This document shows, piece after piece, positions 34,697-42,766 of a stretch of DNA of 54,970 nt. The DNA comes from Actinomadura kijaniata NBRC 14229 (GTDB lineage: Bacteria; Actinomycetota; Actinomycetes; Streptosporangiales; Streptosporangiaceae), in assembly GCF_001552175.1 (NCBI RefSeq), contig NZ_BCQR01000069.1, forward strand, positions 1 to 54,970, given 5' to 3'. The notes under the pieces were generated by a model that saw only the letters and a list, made by a program, of their open reading frames with translations, had not been told where the DNA came from and ran no database searches. A program made the position numbers and the translations under genes. Position 1 is the first letter of the stretch, and each line of letters begins with the position of its first letter.

Positions 34697-35476
34697 ATGG
34701 ATCTCGAACTGACCGGAAAGGTCATCATCGTCACGGGCGCGTCGGCGGGCATCGGCGAGGCGACCGTCCGCCTGCTCGCCGCCGAGGGAGCGATCCCGGT
34801 CGGCGTGGCCCGCACTGTGAGAACCCTGGTCGAGCAGGGGTTCGACGCCGTCGAGGCCGACGTCGTCGACCCGGCCGCCGCGCAGCGCGCCGTCGACGCC
34901 GCCCTGGACCGGCACGGCCGCCTCGACGGCCTGGTCAACAACGCGGGCGGCCTGGACTCCCGCATCGGTTTCCTCGACGTCACCGACGAGCAGTGGAGGC
35001 ACACCTTCGACCTGAACCTCCACTCCGCCGTCCGCATGGCCCGCGCCGCCATCCCCGCCCTGTGCGACCAGGGCGGCGGCAGCCTGGTCCACGTCTCCAG
35101 CGAGGCCGCCCGCTTCCCCGACACGCCCCTGGTCGACTACGCCGCCGCCAAGACCGCCCTGCTGTCGGTGTCCAAGACCCTGGCGGGCGAGTTCGGGCCG
35201 CACGGCATCCGCTCGAACGTCGTCGCGCCCGGCCCGACCCGCACCCGCCTGTGGGACGCCCCGGGCGGCTTCGCCGAACAGCTCGCCGCCCAGTACGACC
35301 TGCCGGTGGAGCAGGCGGTGGACCGCTTCGTGAAGCAGGAGCGCCGCCTGCCCACCGGCCGCCTCGGCGCCCCCGAGGACGTGGCCCGGGTGATCGCCTA
35401 CCTGCTGTCCCCGCTGGCGGCCCAGGTCACCGGGGCCGAGTGGGCGGTGGACGGCGGCGCGCTCCGCCAGCTGTGA
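34697..35476 (+). CDS. Short-chain dehydrogenase/reductase
   Basis: Classical SDR of 259 aa. NAD(P) motif TGASAGIG near the N-terminus, NNAG (about residue 77), catalytic Ser in VHVSS, the YAAAK active-site motif, and a C-terminal GAEWAVDGG. The residue after the second strand does not include an obvious Arg pair for NADP, so cofactor preference is open. Likely regulated by the divergent MmyB-type protein. It ends 22 bp before a convergent SnoaL-like gene. The substrate cannot be predicted. Confidence 0.93.
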   Translation: MDLELTGKVIIVTGASAGIGEATVRLLAAEGAIPVGVARTVRTLVEQGFDAVEADVVDPAAAQRAVDAALDRHGRLDGLVNNAGGLDSRIGFLDVTDEQWRHTFDLNLHSAVRMARAAIPALCDQGGGSLVHVSSEAARFPDTPLVDYAAAKTALLSVSKTLAGEFGPHGIRSNVVAPGPTRTRLWDAPGGFAEQLAAQYDLPVEQAVDRFVKQERRLPTGRLGAPEDVARVIAYLLSPLAAQVTGAEWAVDGGALRQL

Positions 35477-35498
35477 CCGTGACCGCCGGTTCCGGCCG

Positions 35499-35861
35499 TC
35501 AGCCCGGCACCCTGTCCAGGAACCCGTGGACCCTGCTGATCCGCCCGTCGCCGTCGAACACCGCGACGTCGAACCCGACCACCGGGGCCTCCCCGTCCTC
35601 GGGCCCGAGCTCCCAGGTGAACCGCGCCTGCCCGTGGTGCGCGTCCACCTCTCCCACGAGCCGGAACACCCACCCCGGGAACCGCTCCTGCACCGCCCCG
35701 ATGGTCGCGTCCACGGCGTCCCGCCCCTCGGCGACGGCGAGCGGGTCGACATAGCGGGCGTCCTCGGCCCACACCTCGTCGATCCCGGCCCGGCGGGCGG
35801 CGGCGTCGGTCTCGTTCCACAGCTCCAGGTACCGCTCGACGGCCTTGCGCGCGTCCTTCAT
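35499..35861 (-). CDS. SnoaL-like (NTF2-fold) protein
   Basis: Small protein of 120 aa with the NTF2/SnoaL alpha+beta barrel pattern: an N-terminal helix VERYLELWNETDAAARRAGI, VWAEDARYVDPLAVAEGRDAV, and a final strand ISRVHGFLDRVPG. GGAGAAGGAC precedes the ATG. Family members include polyketide cyclases, ketosteroid isomerases and many uncharacterised proteins; no catalytic assignment is possible here. Confidence 0.85.
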   Translation of the reverse strand: MKDARKAVERYLELWNETDAAARRAGIDEVWAEDARYVDPLAVAEGRDAVDATIGAVQERFPGWVFRLVGEVDAHHGQARFTWELGPEDGEAPVVGFDVAVFDGDGRISRVHGFLDRVPG

Positions 35862-35998
35862 GTCCTTCTCCGTTCTCTCGGCACCCCCCACGCTGCCGGG
35901 CCGCCGACATAAGATCGATTACGCGGGAGGTCATGAACGCCACCCGCCCGGACGACGCCGGACGGTGATGTCGCTTTTCCGCTAGTGAGTGCTGGTGA

Positions 35999-36011
35999 GC
36001 ATCAGTGATGC
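35999..36011. promoter_or_regulatory. Inverted repeat just upstream of the ada-alkA start
   Basis: GCATCA-G-TGATGC, a perfect 6-bp dyad with a 1-bp centre, ends 7 nt before the ATG of the repair gene. It is a possible operator for autoregulation by methylated Ada, or an mRNA hairpin masking the start. Confidence 0.35.
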
Positions 36012-36018
36012 TGGAGCC

Positions 36019-37491
36019 ATGCATGAGGACGTGGAGCGGTGCGTCCGGGCCGTCCGGTCGAAGGACGCCCGGTTCGACGGGTGGTTCTTCACCGGGGTCG
36101 TGACGACCGGGATCTACTGCCGCCCGAGCTGTCCGGTGGTGCCGCCCAAACCCGAGAACATGCGCTTCTACCCGAGCGCCGCCGCCGCCCAGCAGGCCGG
36201 GTTCCGGGCGTGCAAGCGCTGCCGCCCCGACACCAGCCCCGGTTCGCCGGAGTGGAACCACCGCGCCGACGTCGTCGCCCGCGCCATGCGGCTCATCGCC
36301 GACGGCGTCGTGGACCGGGAGGGCGTTCCCGGCCTGGCCAGGCGCCTCGGCTACAGCACCCGCCAGATCGAACGCCAGCTCCGCGCCGAACTCGGCGCGG
36401 GCCCCCTCGCCCTGGCCCGCGCGCAGCGCGCCCAGACCGCGCGCCTGCTGATCGAGACGACGGCGCTGCCGATGGGCGACGTGGCGTTCGCGGCCGGGTT
36501 CGCGAGCATCCGCGCGTTCAACGACACCGTCCGCGAGGTCTTCGCGCTCACCCCGACCCAGCTCCGGGACCGCGTCGCCAGGGGGCACCCGGCCGCGACG
36601 TCGGGCTCGCTGTCGCTGCGGCTGCCGTTCCGCGAGCCGCTCTGCCCCGACAACCTGTTCGGCCACCTCGCGGCGACCGCCGTGCCCGGCGTGGAGGAGT
36701 GGCGCGACGGCGCGTTCCGCCGCACGCTGCGGCTGCCGAACGGCCACGGCATCGCCGCGCTGCGCCCGCGCCCCGACCATGTGGCCTGCACGCTCACCCT
36801 CACCGACCTCCGCGACCTCACGATCGCGATCAGCCGGTGCCGGTGGATGCTGGACCTGGACGCCGACCCGGTCGCCGTGGACGACCTGCTGCGCGCCGAC
36901 CCGGCCCTGGCCCCGCTGGTCGACAAGGCCCCCGGACGGCGCGTGCCCAAGACCGCCGACGCCGAGGAGTTCGCCGTCCGGGCCGTGCTGGGCCAGCAGG
37001 TGTCGACGGCCGCCGCCCGCACCCACGCGGCCCGCCTCGTCACCGCCCACGGCGACCCGGTCGACGACCCGGCGGGCGGCCTGACGCACCTGTTCCCGAC
37101 GCCCGAGGCCCTGGCCGGCCTCGATCCGGACGCGCTCGCCATGCCCCGGACCCGCCGCACGACGCTCACCACCCTGATCGGCGCGCTGGCGTCCGGGGCC
37201 GTCGACCTCGGCGTCGGCGCCGACTGGGACCGGGCCCGCGCCGGGCTCGCCGAACTCCCCGGCGTCGGCCCGTGGACGATCGAGACGATCGCCATGCGCG
37301 CCCTGGGCGACCCCGACGCGTTCCTGCCCACCGACCTCGGCGTCAAGGTCGCCGCGCGGGCGCTCGACCTGCCCGCCACCCCCGCCGCGCTGACCCGCCG
37401 CGCCGCCGCCTGGCGGCCCTGGCGCGCCTACGCCGTCCAGTACCTCTGGGCCACCGGCGACCACGCCATCAACCACCTGCCCGCCGCCTGA
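36019..37491 (+). CDS. alkA: Ada-AlkA fusion: methylphosphotriester-sensing AraC activator fused to 3-methyladenine DNA glycosylase
   Basis: Bifunctional alkylation-response protein of 490 aa. The N-terminal Ada domain has the four zinc Cys (Cys34, Cys38, Cys65, Cys68 in GIYCRPSC and FRACKRCRP); Cys34 would accept methyl groups from phosphotriesters. An AraC-type HTH follows (RLGYSTRQIERQLRAELGAG, AFAAGFASIRAFNDTVREVF). The C-terminal half is an AlkA glycosylase with the helix-hairpin-helix LPGVGPWTIETIAMRALG and the catalytic-Asp segment DAFLPTDLGV. ATG 36019 is chosen; upstream in-frame GTG codons exist. ogt follows after 10 bp, forming a two-gene adaptive-response operon. Confidence 0.93.
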   Translation: MHEDVERCVRAVRSKDARFDGWFFTGVVTTGIYCRPSCPVVPPKPENMRFYPSAAAAQQAGFRACKRCRPDTSPGSPEWNHRADVVARAMRLIADGVVDREGVPGLARRLGYSTRQIERQLRAELGAGPLALARAQRAQTARLLIETTALPMGDVAFAAGFASIRAFNDTVREVFALTPTQLRDRVARGHPAATSGSLSLRLPFREPLCPDNLFGHLAATAVPGVEEWRDGAFRRTLRLPNGHGIAALRPRPDHVACTLTLTDLRDLTIAISRCRWMLDLDADPVAVDDLLRADPALAPLVDKAPGRRVPKTADAEEFAVRAVLGQQVSTAAARTHAARLVTAHGDPVDDPAGGLTHLFPTPEALAGLDPDALAMPRTRRTTLTTLIGALASGAVDLGVGADWDRARAGLAELPGVGPWTIETIAMRALGDPDAFLPTDLGVKVAARALDLPATPAALTRRAAAWRPWRAYAVQYLWATGDHAINHLPAA

Positions 37492-37501
37492 AAGGCCCCC
37501 G

Positions 37502-38011
37502 ATGCCCCTGCACACCGTCATCGACAGTCCCTGCGGTCCGCTGACCCTCGTCGCCAGAGACGGACGGCTGTCGGCGCTCTACATGGAAGACCAGCGCCAC
37601 CGCCCGGCCGACGCGACGTTCGGGGAGTACGCCGACCCGGCGACCGAGCCGTTCCCGGCGGTCGCCGAGCAGCTCGCCGCCTACTTCACGGGGGAGCTCA
37701 CCGAGTTCGACCTGCCGCTGGACCCGCGCGGCACCCCGTTCCAGCGCCGCGTCTGGGACGTCCTGCGGACCATCCCCTACGGCGAGACCGTCACCTACGG
37801 CCAGATCGCCGAGGAGCTGGGCAACCCCAACGCCTCCCGCGCCGTCGGCCTCGCCAACGGCCGCAACCCCATCGGCGTGATCATCCCCTGCCACCGCGTC
37901 ATCGGCTCCACCGGGGGCCTCACCGGTTACGGCGGCGGCCTGGAGCGCAAGCGTTTCCTGCTCGACCTCGAACTCCGCCACCGGTTCGAACTCCGCCCCC
38001 AGTTCGCCTGA
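37502..38011 (+). CDS. ogt: Methylated-DNA--[protein]-cysteine S-methyltransferase
   Basis: Suicidal DNA alkyltransferase, 169 aa, removing methyl groups from O6-methylguanine. The active site is Cys130 in IIPCHRVIG, with the recognition helix block YGETVTYGQIAEELGNPNASRAVGLANGRNP (about 93-123, with the conserved Arg finger). The C-terminal FLLDLE is typical. Cotranscribed with ada-alkA. The last codons and stop (TGA 38009-38011) lie in the first unit of a 17-bp tandem repeat, so the array begins in the coding sequence. Confidence 0.95.
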   Translation: MPLHTVIDSPCGPLTLVARDGRLSALYMEDQRHRPADATFGEYADPATEPFPAVAEQLAAYFTGELTEFDLPLDPRGTPFQRRVWDVLRTIPYGETVTYGQIAEELGNPNASRAVGLANGRNPIGVIIPCHRVIGSTGGLTGYGGGLERKRFLLDLELRHRFELRPQFA

Positions 38012-38121
38012 CCCGGGTGTTCGCCTGACCCGGGTGTTCGCCTGACCCGGGTGTTCGCCTGACCCGGGTGTTCGCCTGACCCGGGTGTTCGCCTGACCCG
38101 GGTGTTCGCCTGACCCGGGTG
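38003..38121. repeat. Seven perfect tandem copies of a 17-bp unit
   Basis: TTCGCCTGACCCGGGTG is repeated head-to-tail seven times without a mismatch, from the last codons of ogt to 38121. Each unit contains the palindrome ACCCGGGT and, in the ogt frame, a TGA. There are no spacers, so it is a minisatellite rather than a CRISPR. Confidence 0.97.
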
Positions 38122-38149
38122 ACCGCCGCCGGCCCCCGCCCGGCGGCGG

Positions 38150-38638
38150 TCACCTCCGCGCCCGGTGGAACCCGAACGCCGCCAGCCCGAACAGCACCCC
38201 GCCCGCCATGAACCACGGCTCGTACAGGAACGTCACGAACCGCTCGTTCTCGGTGAGGTCGGCCGTCGTCCTCGTCCCGGCCGCCAGCGCCGCCCAGTCC
38301 GGCACCGTCGGCAGCGCGTGCACGGCCATCAGCGCCGCCGCGCCCCACGCGCCCAGCGCCCGGAGCCGCGCCGGGACCCACCGCCCCCACGCGTTGACCA
38401 GCGACAGCGCCAGTGCCGTCGCCCCCAGCGACACCGGAACGGCGATGATGTCGATGACCAGCAGGGCCGTGTTGGAGAACAGGTCCATCCCCGCGGGCAG
38501 CCCCCACCGCCCGCCGAGCACCCAGTAGACGTGGACGGCCGCGAACAGCAGCCCCCACGCGGCGGCCGCGTAGGCCGCCCATCCCCGCACTCCCCGCCCG
38601 GTCCCGTCGTGGAGGCGGGCCGTTCCAGTCGCGTTCAT
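38150..38638 (-). CDS. DUF3995-like integral membrane protein
   Basis: Membrane protein of 162 aa with four hydrophobic segments: WAAYAAAAWGLLFAAVHVYW, a TALLVIDIIAVPVSLGATAL helix, ALGAWGAAALMAVHALPTV and WFMAGGVLFGLAAFGF. The AAVHVYWVLGG start and the Trp-rich loops resemble the DUF3995 family. Function unknown. It converges with ogt, and the 17-bp array lies between the two stops. The ATG lacks a convincing ribosome binding site. Confidence 0.75.
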   Translation of the reverse strand: MNATGTARLHDGTGRGVRGWAAYAAAAWGLLFAAVHVYWVLGGRWGLPAGMDLFSNTALLVIDIIAVPVSLGATALALSLVNAWGRWVPARLRALGAWGAAALMAVHALPTVPDWAALAAGTRTTADLTENERFVTFLYEPWFMAGGVLFGLAAFGFHRARR

Positions 38639-38817
38639 GAGTCAAGGTTCGCCCCCGGCACCCCCGCCGGCCTTCCCCCTCACGGGCTTTTCACCTCCCC
38701 CGGACGGGGGAGAACCCGAACGTCAGGTTCTGTCAGACCCGGCCCGTAATGTGCTCCTCGTGGCCGCCCCGCCCGCGCGGGGCCGTCGCCCGCCGAGCAT
38801 GGAGATGGGGGCAGTTC

Positions 38818-39966
38818 ATGGAGTTCCGCGTCGAACGTCACGCGTTGGCCGACGCCGTCGCCTGGGCGGCGCGCACCCTTCCGTCGCGTCCGGCCCTGCC
38901 CGTCCTGGCGGGCATGCTCGTCGAGGTGACCGCCGAGGGGACCCTGACCCTGGCCGGGTTCGACTACGAGGTGTCCACCAAGGTCCGCACCGAGGCCGAC
39001 GTCGCCGAGCCCGGCCGCGTGCTGGTCCCCGGCCGCCTCCTGTCGGAGATCGTCCGGAACCTGCCCGCCGAGCCCGTCGACGTCGCCCTCAAGGGCAGCG
39101 AGGTCGTCGTGCGCTGCGGCAGCGCCGAGTTCGGCCTCCAGGTGATGCCGGTCGAGGACTACCCGACCCTGCCCGACGTCCCCGACCGCGCCGGAACGGT
39201 CTCCGGTGACGTGTTCGCCGAGGCCGTCGGCCAGGTCACCCCCGCCGCCGGACGCGACGACACCCTCCCGATGCTGACCGGCGTGCGCGTCGACTTCGAC
39301 GGCGGCGTCCTGCGGATGGCCTGCACCGACCGCTACCGCATCGCCGCCCGCGAGCTGCCCTGGAGCCCCGACCAGGAGGGCTTCACCGCCGGGGTCGTCG
39401 TCCCCGCCCGCACCCTCGCCGACGTCGCCAAGGCGATCCGCCCCGGCGACGAGGTGTCGCTGTCGCTGACCGGCATCACCGACTCGCTGATCGGCATCTC
39501 CATGGGCGGCCGGAGCATGACGACCCGCCTGCTGGACGACCAGTTCATCAACTACCGCTCCCGCCTCACCGGCGACTGGACCTCCACCGCGAAGGTCCAG
39601 ACCGCCCCGTTCGTCGAGGCGATCAAGCGCGTGGCCCTGGTCACCGAGCGCAGCACCCCGGTGCGGCTGGCGTTCGGCGGCGGCCAGGTGCAGATCCGCG
39701 CCGCCGCCGGGGACGCCGCCCGCGCCAACGAGACCATGCCCGCCGAGCTGTCCGGCCCGGAGATCGACATCGCGTTCAGCCCGCAGTACCTGCTGGACGG
39801 CCTGAACGGCGTCCACTCCCGGTACGCCCGGCTGGAGTGCACGGGCCCCACCAAGGCGGCCCTGCTGACCGGCATCCCCGACCCCGAGAACGAGGACGAG
39901 GCCCTCGACGAGAACGGCGACACCGGCTTCCGCTACCTGGCCATGCCCGTCCGCCTGAGCGGCTGA
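38818..39966 (+). CDS. dnaN: DNA polymerase III beta subunit (sliding clamp)
   Basis: Full-length beta clamp of 382 aa with three clamp folds, from MEFRVERHALADAVAWAARTLPSRP (residues 1-25) to the conserved C-terminus RYLAMPVRLSG that forms part of the partner-binding pocket. GRDDTLPMLTGVRVDFDG and TDRYRIAARELPW are signature segments. No dnaA, recF or gyr gene is adjacent, unlike the usual dnaA-dnaN-recF locus, so this is probably a second clamp, although a moved housekeeping copy cannot be excluded. ATG 38818 fits the family; the longer frame to 38749 adds an unrelated N-terminus. Confidence 0.9.
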   Translation: MEFRVERHALADAVAWAARTLPSRPALPVLAGMLVEVTAEGTLTLAGFDYEVSTKVRTEADVAEPGRVLVPGRLLSEIVRNLPAEPVDVALKGSEVVVRCGSAEFGLQVMPVEDYPTLPDVPDRAGTVSGDVFAEAVGQVTPAAGRDDTLPMLTGVRVDFDGGVLRMACTDRYRIAARELPWSPDQEGFTAGVVVPARTLADVAKAIRPGDEVSLSLTGITDSLIGISMGGRSMTTRLLDDQFINYRSRLTGDWTSTAKVQTAPFVEAIKRVALVTERSTPVRLAFGGGQVQIRAAAGDAARANETMPAELSGPEIDIAFSPQYLLDGLNGVHSRYARLECTGPTKAALLTGIPDPENEDEALDENGDTGFRYLAMPVRLSG

Positions 39967-40001
39967 GCCCGAACGGCTGAGCCCGGACGGCCCGCGGCGG
40001 G

Positions 40002-41285
40002 TCAGCTCTCGCGGATCTGGACGGGGATGGTCCGGGCGTCGTCGGGCGCGCCCGCGCGGGTCACCTGGCGGGTGCCCACCAGCCAGGCGCCGGGCCCGGA
40101 GGCCGCCGACGCCAGCCACACCGCCGCCGTGCCGAACGGCTGCGGGGCCGACATCGTCTCCCAGCGGCGGCCGTCGAAGCGGGCCAGCTCGCCCCGGCCG
40201 CCCGCGACCCAGACCTCCTCGGGGGACAGCGCGGTGACCGTGTTGGCGGCGGCCACCGGGGCCTTGACGCGCCGCCACCGGCGGCCGTCCCAGCGCAGCA
40301 CGTGGTCGCGGCCCACCGCCCACGCCTCGCCCGAGGGGCACACCGCGACGTCGGTCAGCGGGAACCGCGTCGCCGGGCTCGCCGCGCGCCGCCACTCAGC
40401 CCCGTCGTACCGCAGGATCAGCCCGCTGCGGTCGTCGGCCCCGACCGCCCACACCTCGTCCGGGCCGTGCGCGGCGACCGCCAGCAGCTTCCCCTTGGCG
40501 ATCTTCGGCAGCGGCGCCGGGCGCCAGCCGCCGTCCGCCCAGCGCAGCGCGACCGGACCGGCCGGCGTCCCCCACGGGAAGCCGTGCCCGACCGCCCACG
40601 CCTCGTCCGCCCCGACCGCCGCGACGTCCGTCAGCACGTAGCCGCTGTCGAGGCCGGGCCCGCCCCAGGACTCCCACGCCGTCCACGCGCGCCCGTCCCA
40701 GTGCCGGATGATCGGCACCTCGGTCCCGGCGACCCGGTCGTAGCCGCCGCCGACCGCCACCGCGCGCGGACCGGCCGGCTCCGCCCCCGGCACCACCCGC
40801 AACGCGGGCCGCCGTGTCCGCTCCGCGCCGCCGTTGAACCGGTCGTCCCGGCCGTCCGTGGGGGAGGGCAGAACCCGCAGACCGGGAGGAGGACCGGCAG
40901 GGGAGGTCGTGTCGGCGGACGGTGTTCCGGCGCCGGTGGGGTCCGAAGGCGTCGCCCCGGCGCCAGGCCGGGACGCGTCCGGCGCGGGCCGCGCGTCGCC
41001 GGGGAACAGCGCCACGCCCTGCAACCCCGCCCCCACCAGCGCCGGATCCTCGGGGGGACCGGGCGGCAGGGTCCACGCCGAGCCGTCCCACCGCGCGGCG
41101 AGGGGCTGCTGGCCGACGTTGCCCACCACCCAGATCTCACCGGACGCCGCGACCGCGACCCCGGTCAGCAGGTGCGGGGACTCCACGACGGCGGCGGGGA
41201 CCGCGTGCCACGCCGTGTCCGGGGACAGCGACATCACCGCGCCGGTGACCGCGGTCCGGCCCTGGCTGCGTGGTGCTCCGTTCAC
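40002..41285 (-). CDS. Beta-propeller-like repeat protein, unknown function
   Basis: Cytoplasmic or unknown-location protein of 427 aa, without a signal peptide. At least six repeats of a motif such as VAVAASGEIWVVGN...RWDGSAW, DEAWAVGHGF...LRWADGGW, DEVWAVGADD...RYDGAEW, GEAWAVGRD...RWDGRRW and EEVWVAGGRG...RFDGRRW indicate a propeller of W-V/A-V-G and R-W/Y/F-DG-x-W blades. A Pro/Ala/Thr-rich disordered insertion (about residues 95-155) interrupts it between blades. GTG 41285 is preceded by GAGGGGT. No enzymatic motif is seen; a scaffold or binding role is likely. Confidence 0.75.
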   Translation of the reverse strand: MNGAPRSQGRTAVTGAVMSLSPDTAWHAVPAAVVESPHLLTGVAVAASGEIWVVGNVGQQPLAARWDGSAWTLPPGPPEDPALVGAGLQGVALFPGDARPAPDASRPGAGATPSDPTGAGTPSADTTSPAGPPPGLRVLPSPTDGRDDRFNGGAERTRRPALRVVPGAEPAGPRAVAVGGGYDRVAGTEVPIIRHWDGRAWTAWESWGGPGLDSGYVLTDVAAVGADEAWAVGHGFPWGTPAGPVALRWADGGWRPAPLPKIAKGKLLAVAAHGPDEVWAVGADDRSGLILRYDGAEWRRAASPATRFPLTDVAVCPSGEAWAVGRDHVLRWDGRRWRRVKAPVAAANTVTALSPEEVWVAGGRGELARFDGRRWETMSAPQPFGTAAVWLASAASGPGAWLVGTRQVTRAGAPDDARTIPVQIRES

Positions 41286-41432
41286 CGTTTCCGACCCCTC
41301 AGCTCGGCGACGAGTCTTGTCGGGGGATCATCGACGGTGACGGTGGGTCCTGACAAGCGTTCGCACGTCCGATCAGCGCATCGTTCAGAGTGGCTCCCCC
41401 CATAGTGGCCCGGCGAGCCCGGAATGCGTAGC

Positions 41433-41996
41433 TCAACGGTCCAGAACGGCCATGACGAACCGGAGTTCGCGATCGGTGTCGTTGCGGTAGGAGTGCGGCC
41501 GGTCCCCGGCGAACACCGCCGCCGTGCCCGGTCCGAGCCGGTCGCTGCGGCCGTCCACGCGCAGCGTGAGCTCTCCGGACTCCACATAGATGATCTCCTG
41601 GGTGCCGGGCTGGTGGGCGTCGCTCGCGCGCTCCTCGCCCGGCAGCAGGTCCCAGCGCCACATCTCCAGCGCCGGACGCGGATCCCCGCCCGCCAGCAGC
41701 GTTCCGGTCCCGCCGCGCTCGCCCCGCCACAGCACCACCTGCCGGTCCGGCGGGAAGACCCGCACCGCGGGCTGCTCCTCGACCTGCACCAGCCGGGTCA
41801 ACGGCACGCGCAGGGCGTCGGCGATGCGGATCAGGGTGCCGAGGTTGGGGTTGCCCCGGCCCTGCTCCAGGCCGACCAGGACGCCCTTGCTCACCCCGGC
41901 GCGCCCGGCCAGCTCGTCCAGGCTCCAGCCGTGCTCGGCGCGCAGCGCGCGCACGGTGTGGGCGACGGCCTCGCCGACGGCTTCCTGATCGTTCAC
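41433..41996 (-). CDS. XRE-cupin transcriptional regulator
   Basis: Regulator of 187 aa. HTH at residues 10-65 (VRALRAEHGWSLDELAGRAGVSKGVLVGLEQG, NPNLGTLIRIADALRV) and a C-terminal cupin (HQPGTQEIIYVESGELTLRVDG, GTAAVFAGDRPHSYRN). Cupin His residues suggest small-ligand or metal binding. GTG 41996 follows GGGAGGATGAC. It is divergent from the B3/B4-EamA operon (98 bp), the arrangement expected for its regulator. Confidence 0.9.
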   Translation of the reverse strand: MNDQEAVGEAVAHTVRALRAEHGWSLDELAGRAGVSKGVLVGLEQGRGNPNLGTLIRIADALRVPLTRLVQVEEQPAVRVFPPDRQVVLWRGERGGTGTLLAGGDPRPALEMWRWDLLPGEERASDAHQPGTQEIIYVESGELTLRVDGRSDRLGPGTAAVFAGDRPHSYRNDTDRELRFVMAVLDR

Positions 41997-42094
41997 GTCA
42001 TCCTCCCGACGGCAAGGGTAAGCCAGTCACCATCGGTCGTTAAGATGCTATATACAGTTCACTTAAATGACCGTCGCCGGAGGAGAACCCCAAG

Positions 42095-42766
42095 ATGCTC
42101 GACCAGATCACCGTGACCGGGGCCGTGCGTGAGCTGCGCCCGGATTTCGCGGTGCTCGTCATCACCGCCGAGGGCCTGCCGAACGGCCCCAGCGACACCC
42201 GTTCCACCGACTGGCTCACCGCCGCCGCCGAGCGCGCCGACCCCGCCGACCCGCACATCGCGGCCTGGCACGAGGCGTACCGGGCGTTCGGCGCCAAGCC
42301 CAAGCGCACCCGCCCCTCCGTGGACGCCCTGCTGCGCCGCGCCGACTCCCTGCCCGCCATCAACCGGGTCGTGGACGCCTACAACGCCGTCAGCGTCGAG
42401 CACGCCCTCCCGGTCGGCGGCGAGGACCTCGACGCCTACGCCGGGCCCGCCCGCCTGGTGCGCGCGGCGGGCGACGAGCCGTTCGACATCACGGCCGGCG
42501 GCGAGCCCGCCGTCGAGCACCCCGACCCCGGTGAGGTCGTCTGGCGCGACGACAGGGGCGTCACCTGCCGTCGCTGGAACTGGCGGCAGTGCGTGCGCAC
42601 CCGCATCACCGAGACCACCAAGAACCACCTGTTCCTGCTGGAACGCCTGGAGCCCTACCCCCTCGACCGCCTGCGCGCCGCCGGCGACGACCTGACCGGT
42701 CGCCTGCGCGCCCTCTCCCCGGACGTCCGGATCAGGTCCCGCCTGATCGGCGGCCCCGAATGGTGA
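42095..42766 (+). CDS. B3/B4 tRNA-binding (PheT-like) domain protein
   Basis: Stand-alone B3/B4 domain protein of 223 aa related to the editing domain of the phenylalanyl-tRNA synthetase beta subunit. Typical segments: WHEAYRAFGAKPKRTRPSVDALLRR, SLPAINRVVDAYNAVSVEHALPVGGEDLD, and VVWRDDRGVTCRRWNWRQCVRT. Family members may hydrolyse mischarged tRNA, but this is not shown. AGGAG precedes the ATG. The stop overlaps the EamA start (ATGGTGA), so the two are translationally coupled, and the XRE-cupin gene is divergent. Confidence 0.88.
   Translation: MLDQITVTGAVRELRPDFAVLVITAEGLPNGPSDTRSTDWLTAAAERADPADPHIAAWHEAYRAFGAKPKRTRPSVDALLRRADSLPAINRVVDAYNAVSVEHALPVGGEDLDAYAGPARLVRAAGDEPFDITAGGEPAVEHPDPGEVVWRDDRGVTCRRWNWRQCVRTRITETTKNHLFLLERLEPYPLDRLRAAGDDLTGRLRALSPDVRIRSRLIGGPEW

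Noticed and set aside
38003..38121. CRISPR array
   Set aside because: The 17-bp repeats are contiguous with no spacers and no cas genes nearby.
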